DNA from: Cellulomonas sp. JH27-2
GTDB lineage: Bacteria; Actinomycetota; Actinomycetes; Actinomycetales; Cellulomonadaceae
Assembly: GCF_014837175.1 (NCBI RefSeq)
Contig: NZ_JACYFR010000002.1
Location: forward strand, 248,001-312,000
DNA length: 64,000 bases
Direction of reading: 5' to 3'
The notes below the pieces were generated by a model, which had not been told where the DNA came from, made no database searches, and was given only the letters and a program-made list of their open reading frames with translations. Below are positions 1 to 9,377 of the stretch, piece after piece; the stretch's first letter is position 1, and the number at the start of each line of letters is the position of its first letter. Made by a program: the position numbers and the translations under genes.

Positions 1-224
1 GACGAGCACCGCGAACGGGATGCTGAGCAGCGCCATGTAGACGGTGTGCCCGATGATCAGGCCGACGACGACGCCGAGCACGATCACGCCGAGGAACGAA
101 CCCAGGACGATCCACGTCACCGCCGGGTCGTTCTTGCGCGTCATCTGGTACGCCTGCCAGATCTGCGTGTACCAGCGGGTCTTCTTCACCTTGGGCGCAT
201 CGGCGGCAGAGTTGTCACGGGCCA
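1..224 (-). CDS. DUF4191 family membrane protein (N-terminal part, cut by window edge)
   Basis: The reverse strand reads from an ATG at 224 and runs off the left edge, giving the first 74 residues. They begin with a basic, polar stretch (MARDNSAADAPKVKKTRWYT) followed by two hydrophobic segments, from about residue 38, separated by a short turn. This is the usual start of the DUF4191 family of actinobacterial inner-membrane proteins, which lie directly downstream of lipA in many genomes (Rv2219 in M. tuberculosis, from memory). No function is established. It follows lipA on the same strand after 73 bases and may share its transcript. No clear Shine-Dalgarno is visible. The family call rests on sequence resemblance plus position. 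Confidence 0.8.
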
Positions 225-297
225 TGGTCAGTGAGTCTACCGAGCGCCCGAACCGGCGCGGACCGCGTCCGCTCAGGGCGCAGCCGTCCGGGACGTG

Positions 298-1299
298 TCA
301 GCGCGCGAGCAGGCTCGCGGCCTCCTGGCGTGCGGTCGTCGGCTCGCCCAGGTGGGCCAGCGCGTCGGGGATCGGCAGGCCGCGGCGGCGCATCGCCTGG
401 CCCCACAGGCGTCCGGCGCGGTACGACGAGCGCACGAGGGGCCCCGACATCACGCCGAGGAACCCGAGGCGCGTGGCCTCCTCCGACAGCTCGACGAACT
501 CCTCCGGGCGGACCCAGCGGTCCACCGGGTGGTGGCGCAGCGACGGGCGCAGGTACTGCGTGATCGTGATGAGGTCGCAACCGGCCTCGTGCAGCTGGGC
601 GAGCGCCTCGACGATCTCCTCGGTCGTCTCGCCCATGCCCAGGATCAGGTTGGACTTGGTCACCAGCCCGGCCTCGCGGGCGCGAGTGATGACGGACAGC
701 GACCGCTCGTAGCGGAACCCGGGGCGGATCTGCTTGAAGATGCGGGGGACCGTCTCGAGGTTGTGGGCCAGCACCTCGGGCCGCGACGAGTTCACCTCGT
801 CGAGCAGCTCGGGAAGCGCGTTGAAGTCGGGGATCAGCAGCTCGACGCCCGTGCCGGGGTTGACCGCGTGGATCTGGCGCACGGTCTCGGCGTACAGCCA
901 CGCACCGCCGTCGGCCAGGTCGTCGCGCGCCACGCCCGTGACCGTCGCGTACTTCAGGCCCATGGCCTGCACGGACGCGGCCACGCGGCGGGGTTCGTCG
1001 GCGTCGAAGTCCGCGGGCTTGCCCGTGTCGATCTGGCAGAAGTCGCAGCGTCGCGTGCACTGGTCGCCGCCGATGAGGAACGTGGCCTCGCGGTCCTCCC
1101 AGCACTCGAAGATGTTGGGGCAGCCGGCCTCCTCGCACACCGTGTGCAGGCCCTCGCGCTTCACCAGGCCCTTGAGCTCCGAGTACTCGGGCCCCATGGT
1201 GGCGCGGGTGCGGATCCACTCGGGCTTCTTCTCGATGGGCGTCGCGGCGTTGCGGGCCTCGACGCGGAGCAGCCTGCGTCCGTCGGGTGCGGTGGTCAC
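298..1299 (-). CDS. lipA: Lipoyl synthase
   Basis: Radical-SAM enzyme that inserts two sulfur atoms into protein-bound octanoyl groups, the last step in making lipoyl cofactor. The auxiliary-cluster cysteines lie in [12 protein letters not shown] (Cys55, 60, 66) and the radical-SAM cluster in CTRRCDFC (Cys81, 85, 88). The C-terminal RSSYRAG holds the serine ligand of the auxiliary cluster. The length of 333 residues is normal. I chose the GTG at 1299 because it gives the family-typical beginning [17 protein letters not shown] second in-frame GTG at 1308 also has a ribosome site (GAGG) and would add three residues. Its product modifies the two lipoyl domains of the E2 protein encoded at 9378-11198. 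Confidence 0.96.
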   Translation of the reverse strand: MTTAPDGRRLLRVEARNAATPIEKKPEWIRTRATMGPEYSELKGLVKREGLHTVCEEAGCPNIFECWEDREATFLIGGDQCTRRCDFCQIDTGKPADFDADEPRRVAASVQAMGLKYATVTGVARDDLADGGAWLYAETVRQIHAVNPGTGVELLIPDFNALPELLDEVNSSRPEVLAHNLETVPRIFKQIRPGFRYERSLSVITRAREAGLVTKSNLILGMGETTEEIVEALAQLHEAGCDLITITQYLRPSLRHHPVDRWVRPEEFVELSEEATRLGFLGVMSGPLVRSSYRAGRLWGQAMRRRGLPIPDALAHLGEPTTARQEAASLLAR

Positions 1300-1447
1300 G
1301 TCGTTCACCCTAGACCGCCTCGCCGGAGTTGGGACTGCGGCGAGGTGGACGTCACACGGGACCTGGGTCCCACGCGGACCGGTCCGGGTCGGGAGAAGGC
1401 TGGGGGAACGACGACACGTCGTGAACGTCCGGATCGGAGGGGTCGTC

Positions 1448-1945
1448 ATGCGGGTGCTGGTGAGCGTGGCGTCGCGCCACGGCGCGACGGCCGAGATGGG
1501 CGAGGAGATCGCGCTCGAGCTGGCGCGGGCGGGGCACGACGTGCACGTGGTCGAGCCCGACGAGGTCGAGGGCGTGACCGACTACGACGCGGTGGTGCTC
1601 GGCTCCGCCGTGTACGCCGGGCGTCTGGCCGTCGCGCTGCGGGCGCTCGTCGAGCGGTTCGGCGGACAGCTGCGGGCGCGGCCCGTGTGGCTGTTCTGGT
1701 CCGGGCCCGTGGGTGACCCGCCGCTGCCGATCACACCGCCCGACGACGTCCACGTCATCGCCGACGCCGTCGGCGCGCTCGAGCCCCGGTGCTTCGTCGG
1801 CCGCATCGACCCCGGCGTCCTCGACCTGAGCGAGCGTGCGCTCGTCGCGCTCACGCAGGCCCCCGCGGGCGACTTCCGCGACCTCGACGCCGTGCGCGCG
1901 TGGGCGCGGACCGTCGCCGAGAACCTCACGGCGCAGCCCGTCTGA
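1448..1945 (+). CDS. Flavodoxin-domain protein
   Basis: A 165-residue protein starting [14 protein letters not shown], the FMN-phosphate-binding loop of flavodoxin-like proteins, followed by the second strand and [12 protein letters not shown], which contacts flavin in this fold. Members of this group (flavodoxin domain PF12724, related to HemG-type protoporphyrinogen oxidase) are small cytosolic redox proteins; the partner here is unknown. The ATG at 1448 has a strong ribosome site, GGAGGGG, six bases upstream. The gene lies alone on the plus strand between lipA and lipB, which are both on the minus strand, so it is not part of a lipoate operon. Confidence 0.75.
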   Translation: MRVLVSVASRHGATAEMGEEIALELARAGHDVHVVEPDEVEGVTDYDAVVLGSAVYAGRLAVALRALVERFGGQLRARPVWLFWSGPVGDPPLPITPPDDVHVIADAVGALEPRCFVGRIDPGVLDLSERALVALTQAPAGDFRDLDAVRAWARTVAENLTAQPV

Positions 1946-1988
1946 GGTCCTCCAGACGCGTGACGGACCCGGACTCGGCGACGAGGGC

Positions 1989-2012
1989 GGTGGCCGGGTT
2001 CGTCACGCCACC
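1989..2012. terminator. Weak convergent hairpin
   Basis: GGTGGC (1989-1994) pairs with GCCACC (2007-2012) across a 12-base loop, between the convergent ends of the flavodoxin gene and lipB. No T-tract follows. It could end transcription from either side. Confidence 0.35.
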
Positions 2013-2026
2013 CCGTCGTCGGCTTC

Positions 2027-2710
2027 TCAGCCGGCGACCGGGGCCTCGACGTCCGGCCGCGTCGCGGCGAGCAGCGGTGCCAGGGCGTCGACGAGGTGCA
2101 CGCGCACCAGCGGCACCACCTCGGCGATCGTGACCCGGCGGCCGGTCTCGAGCGTCAGCGACGTGACGTCCGCGTCCGCGATCCCGCACGGGACGATCCG
2201 CGTGAAGGCGTCCAGGTCCGGCTCGCAGTTGAGCGCGAAGCCGTGCATGGTCACGCCGCGGCTGACACGCACACCGATGGCGGCGACCTTGCGCTCGCGG
2301 CGCCCCGTGGCCGGGTCCGCGGCGAACCAGACACCGCTGCGCCCGTCGACGCGGACGGCGGTCAGGCCGAGATCGGCGCAGGTGCGGATCAGAGCCTCCT
2401 CGAGGGCGCGGACGTAGCGCACGACGTCGAGCGGTTCGCCCAGCCGGACGATGGGGTAGCCGACCAGCTGGCCGGGACCGTGCCACGTGATGCGACCACC
2501 ACGGTCGACGTCCACCACCGGGGTGCCGTCGACGGGGCGGTCCCACCGGGCGGTGCGGCGACCGGCCGTGTAGACGTCCTCGTGCTCGCACAGCAGGACG
2601 GTGTCGGGTGCGTCGCCCGCGACGACCGCGGCGTGGACCTCGCGCTGCAGCTGCCAGGTCGGCTCGTAGGGCAGCCGCCGCGTCCCCAGGTCCAGCTCGT
2701 CGAACCTCAT
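2027..2710 (-). CDS. lipB: Lipoyl(octanoyl) transferase
   Basis: Transfers octanoyl from acyl carrier protein to the lipoyl-domain lysine of 2-oxoacid dehydrogenases, supplying the substrate for LipA. The 227-residue product carries the family signature [18 protein letters not shown] (residues 70-87), the catalytic lysine in [10 protein letters not shown] (Lys141) and the catalytic cysteine in RIVPCGI (Cys175). The ATG at 2710 gives the normal N-terminus MRFDELDLG; the frame is open further upstream, but that part overlaps the divergent MMPL gene in antisense and does not resemble the family. The ribosome site is weak. It is separated from lipA by the opposite-strand flavodoxin gene, so the two lipoate genes are probably transcribed separately. 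Confidence 0.95.
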   Translation of the reverse strand: MRFDELDLGTRRLPYEPTWQLQREVHAAVVAGDAPDTVLLCEHEDVYTAGRRTARWDRPVDGTPVVDVDRGGRITWHGPGQLVGYPIVRLGEPLDVVRYVRALEEALIRTCADLGLTAVRVDGRSGVWFAADPATGRRERKVAAIGVRVSRGVTMHGFALNCEPDLDAFTRIVPCGIADADVTSLTLETGRRVTIAEVVPLVRVHLVDALAPLLAATRPDVEAPVAG

Positions 2711-2774
2711 GGCGAGCAGGCTAACCCCGCGCGTGCGACCTGCGAGAGCGCGCGCCGTCCCGCAGGATGTCTGC

Positions 2775-5000
2775 ATGCCCCGATCACGTCGCGCCGCGGT
2801 CACCCGCGCCCTCGTCCTCGTCGCCGTCATCGCCGTCTGGCTCGTGTTCGGGTCGATCGGGGGGCAGGCCCAGGGCAAGCTCTCCGAGGTCCAGACCAAC
2901 GACGCGGCCGCGTTCCTGCCCTCGACGGCAGAGTCGACGCGGGCCGCGGAGGCGAGCCGCGCCTTCGTCGAGCAGGAGACGCTGCCGGCGCTCGTCGTGC
3001 TCACGGCCGCGGACGGGACGGCGATCACGGCCGAGCAGACGGCCGCGGTGCAGGAGTTCGCGGCAGGCGTGCCGGACCGTGCGGTGCCCGGCGGCGGGAC
3101 GTGGTCCGAGTACCTGGTGGGCCAGCCCGCCGTGGTGCCGTCGCAGGACGGCGCGGCTTTGCTTGTCGCGTTCTCGCTGGACGCCGACGCGGCCGAACAG
3201 CTGCTGCCCGACGGCGACGGCGTCACCGACGCGTTCGTCGTCGACCTGCGGGCGGGTCTCGAGGACGACCTGGGGGCCACGGCGACGACGTCGGGGGACC
3301 TGGGCCTGCATGCCTGGGTGACCGGGCCCGCGGGCTTCGTGGCGGACCTCGTGACGGCGTTCGGTGGGATCGACGGTGTGCTGCTGCTGGTCGCGCTCGG
3401 GGCGGTGCTGCTGATCCTGGTGCTGGTGTACCGGTCGCCGCTGATCCCGCTCGTCGTGATCCTGACAGCGGTCTTCGCGCTGTGCCTGGCCGGGCTCGTC
3501 GTCTACCACCTGGCCGACGACGGCACCATCACGCTCAACGGTCAGGCGCAGGGGATCCTCTCGATCCTGGTGGTGGGCGCGAGCGTCGACTACGCGCTGC
3601 TCCTCGTCGCGCGCTACCGCGAGGAGCTGCGGTCCGTCGACGATCCCTTCACGGCGATGCGGCGCGCGTGGCGGGCCTGCGTCGAACCGATCGCGGCCAG
3701 CGCCGGCACGGTGATCGCGGGCGTGCTGTGCCTGCTCCTGTCCGAGCTCGGCTCCAACCGCGGTCTGGGGCCCGTCGCCGCGATCGGGATCGCGTCCGCG
3801 CTGCTCGCCGCGCTGACGCTGCTGCCCGCCCTGCTCCTCGTCGGGGGCCGGGGGTCGCGCGTGCTGTTCTGGCCGCGGGCGCCGCGACCGTCGGCGCGCG
3901 ACGCGGACGGTCGGGGTGCGCCCGACCCGGCGCAGGGCACCGGCCTGTGGGCGCGGCTCGCGCGCTTCGTCGGCGCGCACGCACGCGTCGTGTGGATCGT
4001 CACGGCACTGCTGCTCGCGGTGGGGGCCGCGTTCCTGCCCACGCTGCGGGCGTCGGGCACCAGCCAGGCGGACGTCTTCCGCACCGACGTCGACGCGGTC
4101 AGCGGTCAGGAGGTCCTCGCCGAGCACTTCCCGGCGGGGTCGGTGCAGCCGGCGACGATCATCGTCGACCAGGACCAGGCTGACGCGGTCTCGCAGGCGG
4201 CCCAGGGCGTCGACGGCGTCGAGTCGGTCGCGCCGTACGCGGGGGCATCGGCCGGCGCCGGCGAGCCCGACGAGGGCGGCGAGCCCGTCGTCGTCGACGG
4301 CCGGGTGCGGCTCGACGTGGTGACCACCGCCCCGTCGGACTCCCAGGAGGCCGTCGCCACGGTCGCCGACCTGCGCACCGCCGTGCACCAGGTCGACCCC
4401 GACGCGCTGGTGGGTGGTGCCGCGGCCGAGCAGCTGGACACGCAGCAGGCCGGCGAGCGGGACATCCGGGTCATCGTGCCGGTGGTGCTGCTGGTCATCG
4501 GCCTCATCCTCATGGTCCTGCTGCGGTCGATCGCCGCGGCGGTGCTGCTGCTCGTCGCGAACGTGCTCTCGTTCGCGGCGGCCCTGGGTGTCTCCGCGGT
4601 CGTCTTCAACCACGTCCTCGACTACCCGGGCGCGGACCCGACGGTCCCGCTGTTCGCATTCGTCTTCCTCGTGGCGCTCGGGGTGGACTACTCGATCTTC
4701 CTCATGACGCGCGTCCGGGAGGAGTCGGTGGCCTCCGGCACCCGGCTCGGTGTGGTGCGCGGGCTGGCCGTGACGGGCGGTGTGATCACGTCGGCGGGCG
4801 TGGTGCTCGCGACGACGTTCGCGGCCCTCGGCATCATCCCGCTGCTGTTCCTCGCGCAGATCGCGTTCATCGTCGCCTTCGGCGTGCTGCTCGACACGCT
4901 CGTCGTGCGCAGCCTGCTGGTGCCCGCGCTCGTCCACGACCTGGACCGGCGCACGTGGTGGCCCAGCGCGCTGAGCCGGCGGGCCAGGTCGTCGGCCTGA
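2775..5000 (+). CDS. MMPL-family membrane transporter
   Basis: A 741-residue RND-superfamily protein with the two-halved layout of the MMPL family: an N-terminal transmembrane helix (about residues 12-32), an extracellular domain, a block of five helices (about 195-365), then a second helix, extracellular domain and helix block. Conserved intramembrane motifs appear as [18 protein letters not shown] and [17 protein letters not shown], the proton-relay aspartate regions. Such proteins export lipids or hydrophobic compounds using the proton gradient; the substrate cannot be read from sequence. The ATG at 2775 is chosen over upstream in-frame starts because it has AGGA eight bases before it and begins directly before the first helix. 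It converges on the LysR gene with a 12-base gap. Confidence 0.9.
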   Translation: MPRSRRAAVTRALVLVAVIAVWLVFGSIGGQAQGKLSEVQTNDAAAFLPSTAESTRAAEASRAFVEQETLPALVVLTAADGTAITAEQTAAVQEFAAGVPDRAVPGGGTWSEYLVGQPAVVPSQDGAALLVAFSLDADAAEQLLPDGDGVTDAFVVDLRAGLEDDLGATATTSGDLGLHAWVTGPAGFVADLVTAFGGIDGVLLLVALGAVLLILVLVYRSPLIPLVVILTAVFALCLAGLVVYHLADDGTITLNGQAQGILSILVVGASVDYALLLVARYREELRSVDDPFTAMRRAWRACVEPIAASAGTVIAGVLCLLLSELGSNRGLGPVAAIGIASALLAALTLLPALLLVGGRGSRVLFWPRAPRPSARDADGRGAPDPAQGTGLWARLARFVGAHARVVWIVTALLLAVGAAFLPTLRASGTSQADVFRTDVDAVSGQEVLAEHFPAGSVQPATIIVDQDQADAVSQAAQGVDGVESVAPYAGASAGAGEPDEGGEPVVVDGRVRLDVVTTAPSDSQEAVATVADLRTAVHQVDPDALVGGAAAEQLDTQQAGERDIRVIVPVVLLVIGLILMVLLRSIAAAVLLLVANVLSFAAALGVSAVVFNHVLDYPGADPTVPLFAFVFLVALGVDYSIFLMTRVREESVASGTRLGVVRGLAVTGGVITSAGVVLATTFAALGIIPLLFLAQIAFIVAFGVLLDTLVVRSLLVPALVHDLDRRTWWPSALSRRARSSA

Positions 5001-5012
5001 CGTCGCGCGGCG

Positions 5013-5912
5013 TCAGACCGACGCCGCGACCTCCTCGAGCGCCTCGCGGAAGGCGGCGACGGCGGGGGAGCCGAGCCCGGCCGTGCGCTGCGCGGTGAAG
5101 ACCGTGCGGTGAGGCGCCCCCGCGAGCTCGACGAGCCGACAGGTCGTGTCCCGTCCGACCCAGAGCAGGTCGGGCAGGAACGCGACCGCGTTCCCGGACT
5201 CGACCAGCCGGATCTGCGCCTGGAGGTCGGCGGTCTCGTAGCGGACGTCCGGCTCGAAACCGGCGGTGCGGCACGCCTGCTCCGCGAAGTGCCGGGTGGC
5301 GGTCCCGCGCGGTTCCATGACCCACGGCATGTCCCGCGCGCCGAGCAGGTCGGTCGAGGTGAGCGGGACCGCGATGCCGGCGGGCGGCAGTGCGAGCCGG
5401 ATCTCGTCGCGCGTGAGCTCGCGTCGGTCGAGGTCGGGGAGCCACGCGGCCGTGTGGGACGGGTACTGCTCGGCGACGACGATGTCGAACTCGCGCGCCC
5501 AGGTGTCGTGCAGCGCCTCCTCGGGCTCACGCTGCACCATCTCGACGCGAACCTCGGGGAATCGCTCCGACATGATGCGCAGCGCCTGAGGCATGAGGGC
5601 GAGCGCGGCCGACTGGAACACCGCCACCCGGACGCGTCCCCGCACCTCCGTGAGAGACGCGGCCAGCGTCGCCTCGGCCCGCTCGATCGTGTCGAGCAGC
5701 TCGGAGGTCGCTTCGACCAGCACCTCGGCCTGCGGGGTGAGGCGGACCCCACGGCCCGACTTGCGGAGCAGCTTCACACCCGCCTCCTTCTCGAGCAGGC
5801 TGAGCTGCTGCGAGACGGCCGACGGACTGTGGTTCAGCGCCTGTGCGACCGCGGCGAGCGTGCCGCGGATCGAGAGCTCACGCAGGAGCACGAGGCGATG
5901 CAGGTCGAGCAC
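5013..5912 (-). CDS. LysR-family transcriptional regulator
   Basis: A 299-residue LysR-type regulator. The winged helix-turn-helix occupies about residues 1-60, with the recognition helix in SPSAVSQQLSLLEKEAGVKL, followed by a linker helix and a periplasmic-binding-protein-like effector domain (about 90-295). The start is a GTG at 5912 (MLDLHRLVLLREL), normal for the family. The gene is divergent from the Gfo/Idh/MocA oxidoreductase with an 86-base shared promoter region and convergent with the MMPL exporter, so either may be its target. The effector is unknown. Confidence 0.9.
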   Translation of the reverse strand: MLDLHRLVLLRELSIRGTLAAVAQALNHSPSAVSQQLSLLEKEAGVKLLRKSGRGVRLTPQAEVLVEATSELLDTIERAEATLAASLTEVRGRVRVAVFQSAALALMPQALRIMSERFPEVRVEMVQREPEEALHDTWAREFDIVVAEQYPSHTAAWLPDLDRRELTRDEIRLALPPAGIAVPLTSTDLLGARDMPWVMEPRGTATRHFAEQACRTAGFEPDVRYETADLQAQIRLVESGNAVAFLPDLLWVGRDTTCRLVELAGAPHRTVFTAQRTAGLGSPAVAAFREALEEVAASV

Positions 5913-5998
5913 GAGGCCTCCCGATGTGCGTGTGCCATGTCGTCCTCATGTGTACAGCACCCCGGCTGGACCCGCGCCCAGCGCCTAGGGTGGTGCGC

Positions 5999-7012
5999 AT
6001 GCGGGTCGGGTTGATCGGGTACGGCGGGGCAGGACGAGGCATCCACGCGCGGCTCGTGCGCGCGGCGGGACAGCAGGTGACGCACGTCGTCACGCGCAGC
6101 CGTGGTGAGCAGGTGCGGGGTGACTGGCCGGACGCCGTCGTCGTGCCGGACGTGGAGGCGCTGCTGGCGCACGCGGACCGGCTGGACCTCGTCGTCGTCG
6201 CAAGCCCCACCGGCGACCACGTCGAGCACGCGCTCGCCGCGCTCGCGTCGGGTGTGCACGTGCTCGTCGACAAGCCGCTCGCGACCACCACGGCCGACGC
6301 GGAGCGGGTGGCGGCCGCCGGGGACGGTCGTCTCACCGTGTTCCAGAACCGGCGCTGGGACCCCGAGCAGCTCGCGCTCGCCGGACTGCTGCGGGACGGT
6401 TCGCTGGGAACCGTTCACCGGTTCGAGCGGCGGTGGGAGAGGTACCGGCCGCAGCCGCAGGACCGGTGGAAGGAGAACGACGTCGAGGCGGGCGGGCTCC
6501 TCCTCGATCTCGGCGCGCACCTCGTGGACTCGGCGGTGCAGCTCTTCGGCCCCGCGACCAGCGTGTACGCGGAGCTCCGCGCCCTGACGACGCCCGCATT
6601 CGACGACGTCTTCCTCGCACTGACCCACGCGGGCGGAGTGATCAGCCACCTGCAGGCCGGCGGGCTCGTCGGCGCACCCGGGCCCCGCACGCGCGTCCTC
6701 GGCTCGGGCGGCGCCTACCTGGTCACCAGCTACGAGGGCGAGCCGACGCCCTTCGCGGCGTTCGACGACGCGTACGCCGAGACGCGGCGGCCGGGCGAGC
6801 CCGAGCACGAAGGCTGGCTGGTGCAGGGCAGCGACCGCCGCCCGGTCCCGGCACCGTCCGGCGGGCACGGGGACATCTATCCCGCGGTGGCCGCGTGGGT
6901 GCGCGGCGACGGACCGGTGCCCGTCGACCCGGCGGACGCCGTCGCCACGGCGCGGGTCCTCGACCTCGCGCGGCTCTCGTCGGAGCGTGGGCAGGTCGTC
7001 ACCGCCGGTTGA
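5999..7012 (+). CDS. Gfo/Idh/MocA-family oxidoreductase
   Basis: A 337-residue NAD(P)-dependent dehydrogenase. The Rossmann signature MRVGLIGYGGAGRGIHARLV is at the very N-terminus, the substrate-positioning EKP-type motif appears as VDKPLATT (about residue 91), and the C-terminal alpha/beta domain includes GGLLLDLGAHLVDSA with the conserved histidine. These enzymes usually act on sugars or cyclitols. The ATG at 5999 is the only sensible start; the upstream open frame runs through antisense LysR sequence. The divergent LysR gene is a candidate regulator. The exact substrate is not identifiable. Confidence 0.88.
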   Translation: MRVGLIGYGGAGRGIHARLVRAAGQQVTHVVTRSRGEQVRGDWPDAVVVPDVEALLAHADRLDLVVVASPTGDHVEHALAALASGVHVLVDKPLATTTADAERVAAAGDGRLTVFQNRRWDPEQLALAGLLRDGSLGTVHRFERRWERYRPQPQDRWKENDVEAGGLLLDLGAHLVDSAVQLFGPATSVYAELRALTTPAFDDVFLALTHAGGVISHLQAGGLVGAPGPRTRVLGSGGAYLVTSYEGEPTPFAAFDDAYAETRRPGEPEHEGWLVQGSDRRPVPAPSGGHGDIYPAVAAWVRGDGPVPVDPADAVATARVLDLARLSSERGQVVTAG

Positions 7013-7070
7013 GGTGGGGGCCTGTGGATGACGGCCGACGCGTCGTGCACCAGCGCGCTTGCATGGGCGC

Positions 7071-8423
7071 ATGGACCCCGCACTGGTGCCGTTGGACGTC
7101 ACGGAGGCGCTCGCCGAGCTCGGTATGCGGGCGGTCGCGCCTGCCGGGCCCGAGGGCACCGGGTGGCTGGCGGTCGCTGACGACCGAACCGACCGCTACG
7201 TCGAGCTGCACGTGGTGCCCGTGCCGTTCGATGACGAGCTGGCTCGCCGCCTCGACCTCCTACGGGCCCTGCACCACCCGCACCTGAGCGAGCTCCTCGA
7301 CGCCCGTGAGCTGTCCGCCGGCCGGCTCGCACTGCTCGTCGAGCACGTTCCCGGTCTCACGCTCGACGAGCTGACCGGGGCGCGGGCACCTCTGAGCGAC
7401 GGGGAGGGGGTCACGCTCGTCGTCCCGATCCTGCAGGCCCTCGCGGCGCTGCACGGAGCCGGCCTCGTGCACGGGCCCGTCACGGCGTCGACCGTCGTCG
7501 TGCGGCCCGACGGCCGGCCCGTGCTCACCGACCTGCGGGGCGCGGTGCTCGGGTCGGGGTCGGTCGACGGCGACGTGCGGCGATGGCTGGCCACGGTCGT
7601 CGGCCGTCTGCCCGGCGCCGACCTCGACGCACTGCTCCCGGTGCCGCGCGACCCCACGTTGCGCGAGGTGCTCGAGCCCGCGCTGCGCGACGACCTCGAC
7701 CTCGACACGCTCGTCCGGTCGTGCTTCGCGGCCGCCGAGCCGGAGGGCCTGCGGCTTCCCGACCCGGCCGTGCTGGCTGCGGGCGAGCTGACCCGGCAGG
7801 GTGCTCGGCGCGGTGAGCCCCCGGCGCGTCGGGCCGACCGTGCGCCGGTGCGGGCGATGCGTGCCGGCAGAGCACCACGACCCCGCAGGGAGCGCAGTGA
7901 CCGCGGCGGCCCGGACCGGTGGACGCTGGGCCCGCGTGCTCGGGCGTGGTTGATCGGCGCGACCGTCCTGTCCCTCCTCGTCACGGGCGCCGCGCTGGTG
8001 ATCGGCGCTCTCGGTGGCGATCGTGGGGGAGACCGCGTCGCGACGAGGCCCGACGCGGTCCGGGCTGCGGTCGATCTCAGCCGGGCTCGGGGATCGGTGC
8101 TCGCGGCGGGCGACGCGGACGCGCTCGGTTCGGTGGAGGTGCCCGACGGGCCGGCGCATGCCGCCGACGCGGCGTTGGTCGCGTCGTGGGACGGGGCCCG
8201 CATGGAGGGCCTCGCGGTCGAGGTGCGGTCCGCGACGCGCGCGGAGCCCGCCGGGACGGACGACGCGCCCCGGGTCGCGGTGACCTCCGCGGCGGGCAGC
8301 TACGTCCGGGTCGACCCGGACGGGGGTCGCACGCGAGTGGCTGCGGCTCGCGAGCGCGCCGTGGTGCTGGAGCTGAGGTGGACCGACGACGGGTGGCGGG
8401 TGTGGGCCGTCAGCCCGTCGTGA
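7071..8423 (+). CDS. Membrane-anchored protein with a degenerate kinase fold (pseudokinase)
   Basis: A 450-residue protein. Residues 1-230 follow the Ser/Thr kinase outline (LVEHVPGLTLDEL hinge region; LQALAALHGAGLVHGPVTAS catalytic-loop region), but the catalytic elements are missing. HRD is replaced by HGP (134-136), DFG by DLR (154-156), and the strand that should carry the ATP-binding lysine reads RYVELHVVPV with none. Then comes a basic, proline/arginine-rich linker (about 240-290), one transmembrane helix (about 292-314) and an extracellular domain of about 135 residues. Pseudokinases of this kind can bind phosphoproteins or act as scaffolds; the partner is unknown. The ATG at 7071 is preferred over a TTG at 7059. 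Its 3' end overlaps the convergent epimerase gene by 14 bases. Confidence 0.75.
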   Translation: MDPALVPLDVTEALAELGMRAVAPAGPEGTGWLAVADDRTDRYVELHVVPVPFDDELARRLDLLRALHHPHLSELLDARELSAGRLALLVEHVPGLTLDELTGARAPLSDGEGVTLVVPILQALAALHGAGLVHGPVTASTVVVRPDGRPVLTDLRGAVLGSGSVDGDVRRWLATVVGRLPGADLDALLPVPRDPTLREVLEPALRDDLDLDTLVRSCFAAAEPEGLRLPDPAVLAAGELTRQGARRGEPPARRADRAPVRAMRAGRAPRPRRERSDRGGPDRWTLGPRARAWLIGATVLSLLVTGAALVIGALGGDRGGDRVATRPDAVRAAVDLSRARGSVLAAGDADALGSVEVPDGPAHAADAALVASWDGARMEGLAVEVRSATRAEPAGTDDAPRVAVTSAAGSYVRVDPDGGRTRVAAARERAVVLELRWTDDGWRVWAVSPS

Positions 8424-9300
8424 CCGCCCACGCGGCGGCGTCGTCGAGGTCGGCGAGCTCCGGCTCGAAGCCCGACGCGACCAGAGCCGTCGGTATCGCA
8501 CGGACCGAGCCGAGCACCTCGGAGGAGAAGTCGCCCAGCGCGAGTCGCAGCGCGAAGGCGGGGACCGGGACGCGAGCAGGCCGGTGCATCGCGCGGGCCA
8601 GCGCCTCGATCACCTCGATGCTGCGGCGTGGCTCGGTCACCAGGTTGACCGGCCCGTGCACGTCGGCGGACAGCAGGTGCTCGATCGCGCGCGCCTCGTC
8701 GAGCAGGCTGATCCACGGCCAGTACTGCTCGCCGGAGCCGAGCCTGCCGGCCAGGCCGAGCCGCATGATCGGGAGCAGCGGGCCGAGCGCGCCCCCGCCA
8801 GGGCCGAGCACGATGCCGGTCCGCAGGTTCACGACCCGCACGTCCGCGTCCCTCGCCGACGCCGTCGCGGACTCCCACTCGCGCACCACGTGCGCGAAGA
8901 ACGTCGAGCCCAGCGGCTCAGCCTCCGTCAGCACGTCCTCGCCTCGCGGCCCATAGGCGCCGATGCCCGATGCCTGCAGCAGCACACGCGGCCCGTCGTC
9001 CATGCGTGCGAGCGTGTGGGAGAGAAGGCTCGCTGAGCGGACGCGCGACGAGAGGACGAGCCGCTTGCGGGCCGTGGTCAGAGGCCGGCCGGCCGGGTTC
9101 ACGCCCGCCAGGTCGACCACCGCGTCGACACCGTTCAGCGCCGCCGGGTCCAGCTCGCCCGCGTCCGGGTCCCAGAAGATCTCGTCGGCCGACGCGGGTG
9201 CGCGACGCACCAGGCGACGGACCTCGTGCCCCCGGTCCTGCAGCAGCGGCACCAGCGCACCACCGATGAACCCGTGCGAACCTCCGACGACCACGCGCAT
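8410..9300 (-). CDS. TIGR01777-family epimerase (SDR superfamily)
   Basis: A 296-residue extended short-chain dehydrogenase/reductase-like protein. It has the nucleotide-binding motif GGSHGFIGGALVPLL at residues 6-20 and the YGPRG motif replacing the standard YxxxK catalytic region, with VNLRTGIVLGPGGGAL typical of the TIGR01777/YfcH family. A C-terminal DUF1731-like segment covers about the last 45 residues. The reaction is not established. The M. tuberculosis counterpart Rv2216 also lies between dlaT and lipB. A strong hairpin follows its start region on the sucB side. The 3' end overlaps the pseudokinase gene by 14 bases on the other strand. Confidence 0.88.
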   Translation of the reverse strand: MRVVVGGSHGFIGGALVPLLQDRGHEVRRLVRRAPASADEIFWDPDAGELDPAALNGVDAVVDLAGVNPAGRPLTTARKRLVLSSRVRSASLLSHTLARMDDGPRVLLQASGIGAYGPRGEDVLTEAEPLGSTFFAHVVREWESATASARDADVRVVNLRTGIVLGPGGGALGPLLPIMRLGLAGRLGSGEQYWPWISLLDEARAIEHLLSADVHGPVNLVTEPRRSIEVIEALARAMHRPARVPVPAFALRLALGDFSSEVLGSVRAIPTALVASGFEPELADLDDAAAWAVTTG

Positions 9301-9326
9301 CCGGTCACCCTATGCGCGCCGGACGC

Positions 9327-9366
9327 ACGACGCCCCCGGACCGCCGAAGCGAGCCGGGGGCGTCGT
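9327..9366 (-). terminator. Hairpin terminator after the E2 gene
   Basis: A perfect 13-bp stem, ACGACGCCCCCGG (9327-9339) with CCGGGGGCGTCGT (9354-9366), and a 14-base loop lies 11 bases past the stop of the E2 gene on the minus strand. It has no T-tract, as is common for actinobacterial hairpins. Confidence 0.75.
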
Positions 9367-9377
9367 GGTGAGCCTGC

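Noticed and set aside
1172..1185. GAGTACTC palindrome resembling the fadD/thioesterase operator
   Set aside because: It lies within lipA coding sequence, lacks the two-base centre and matches only part of the motif.
2784..4937. Minus-strand open frame of 717 codons opposite the MMPL gene
   Set aside because: Antisense shadow of a clearly coding membrane protein; composition is Asp/Arg/Glu/His-rich without hydrophobic core.
7059..7070. TTG start for the pseudokinase gene
   Set aside because: The ATG at 7071 is four codons later and gives the better N-terminus.
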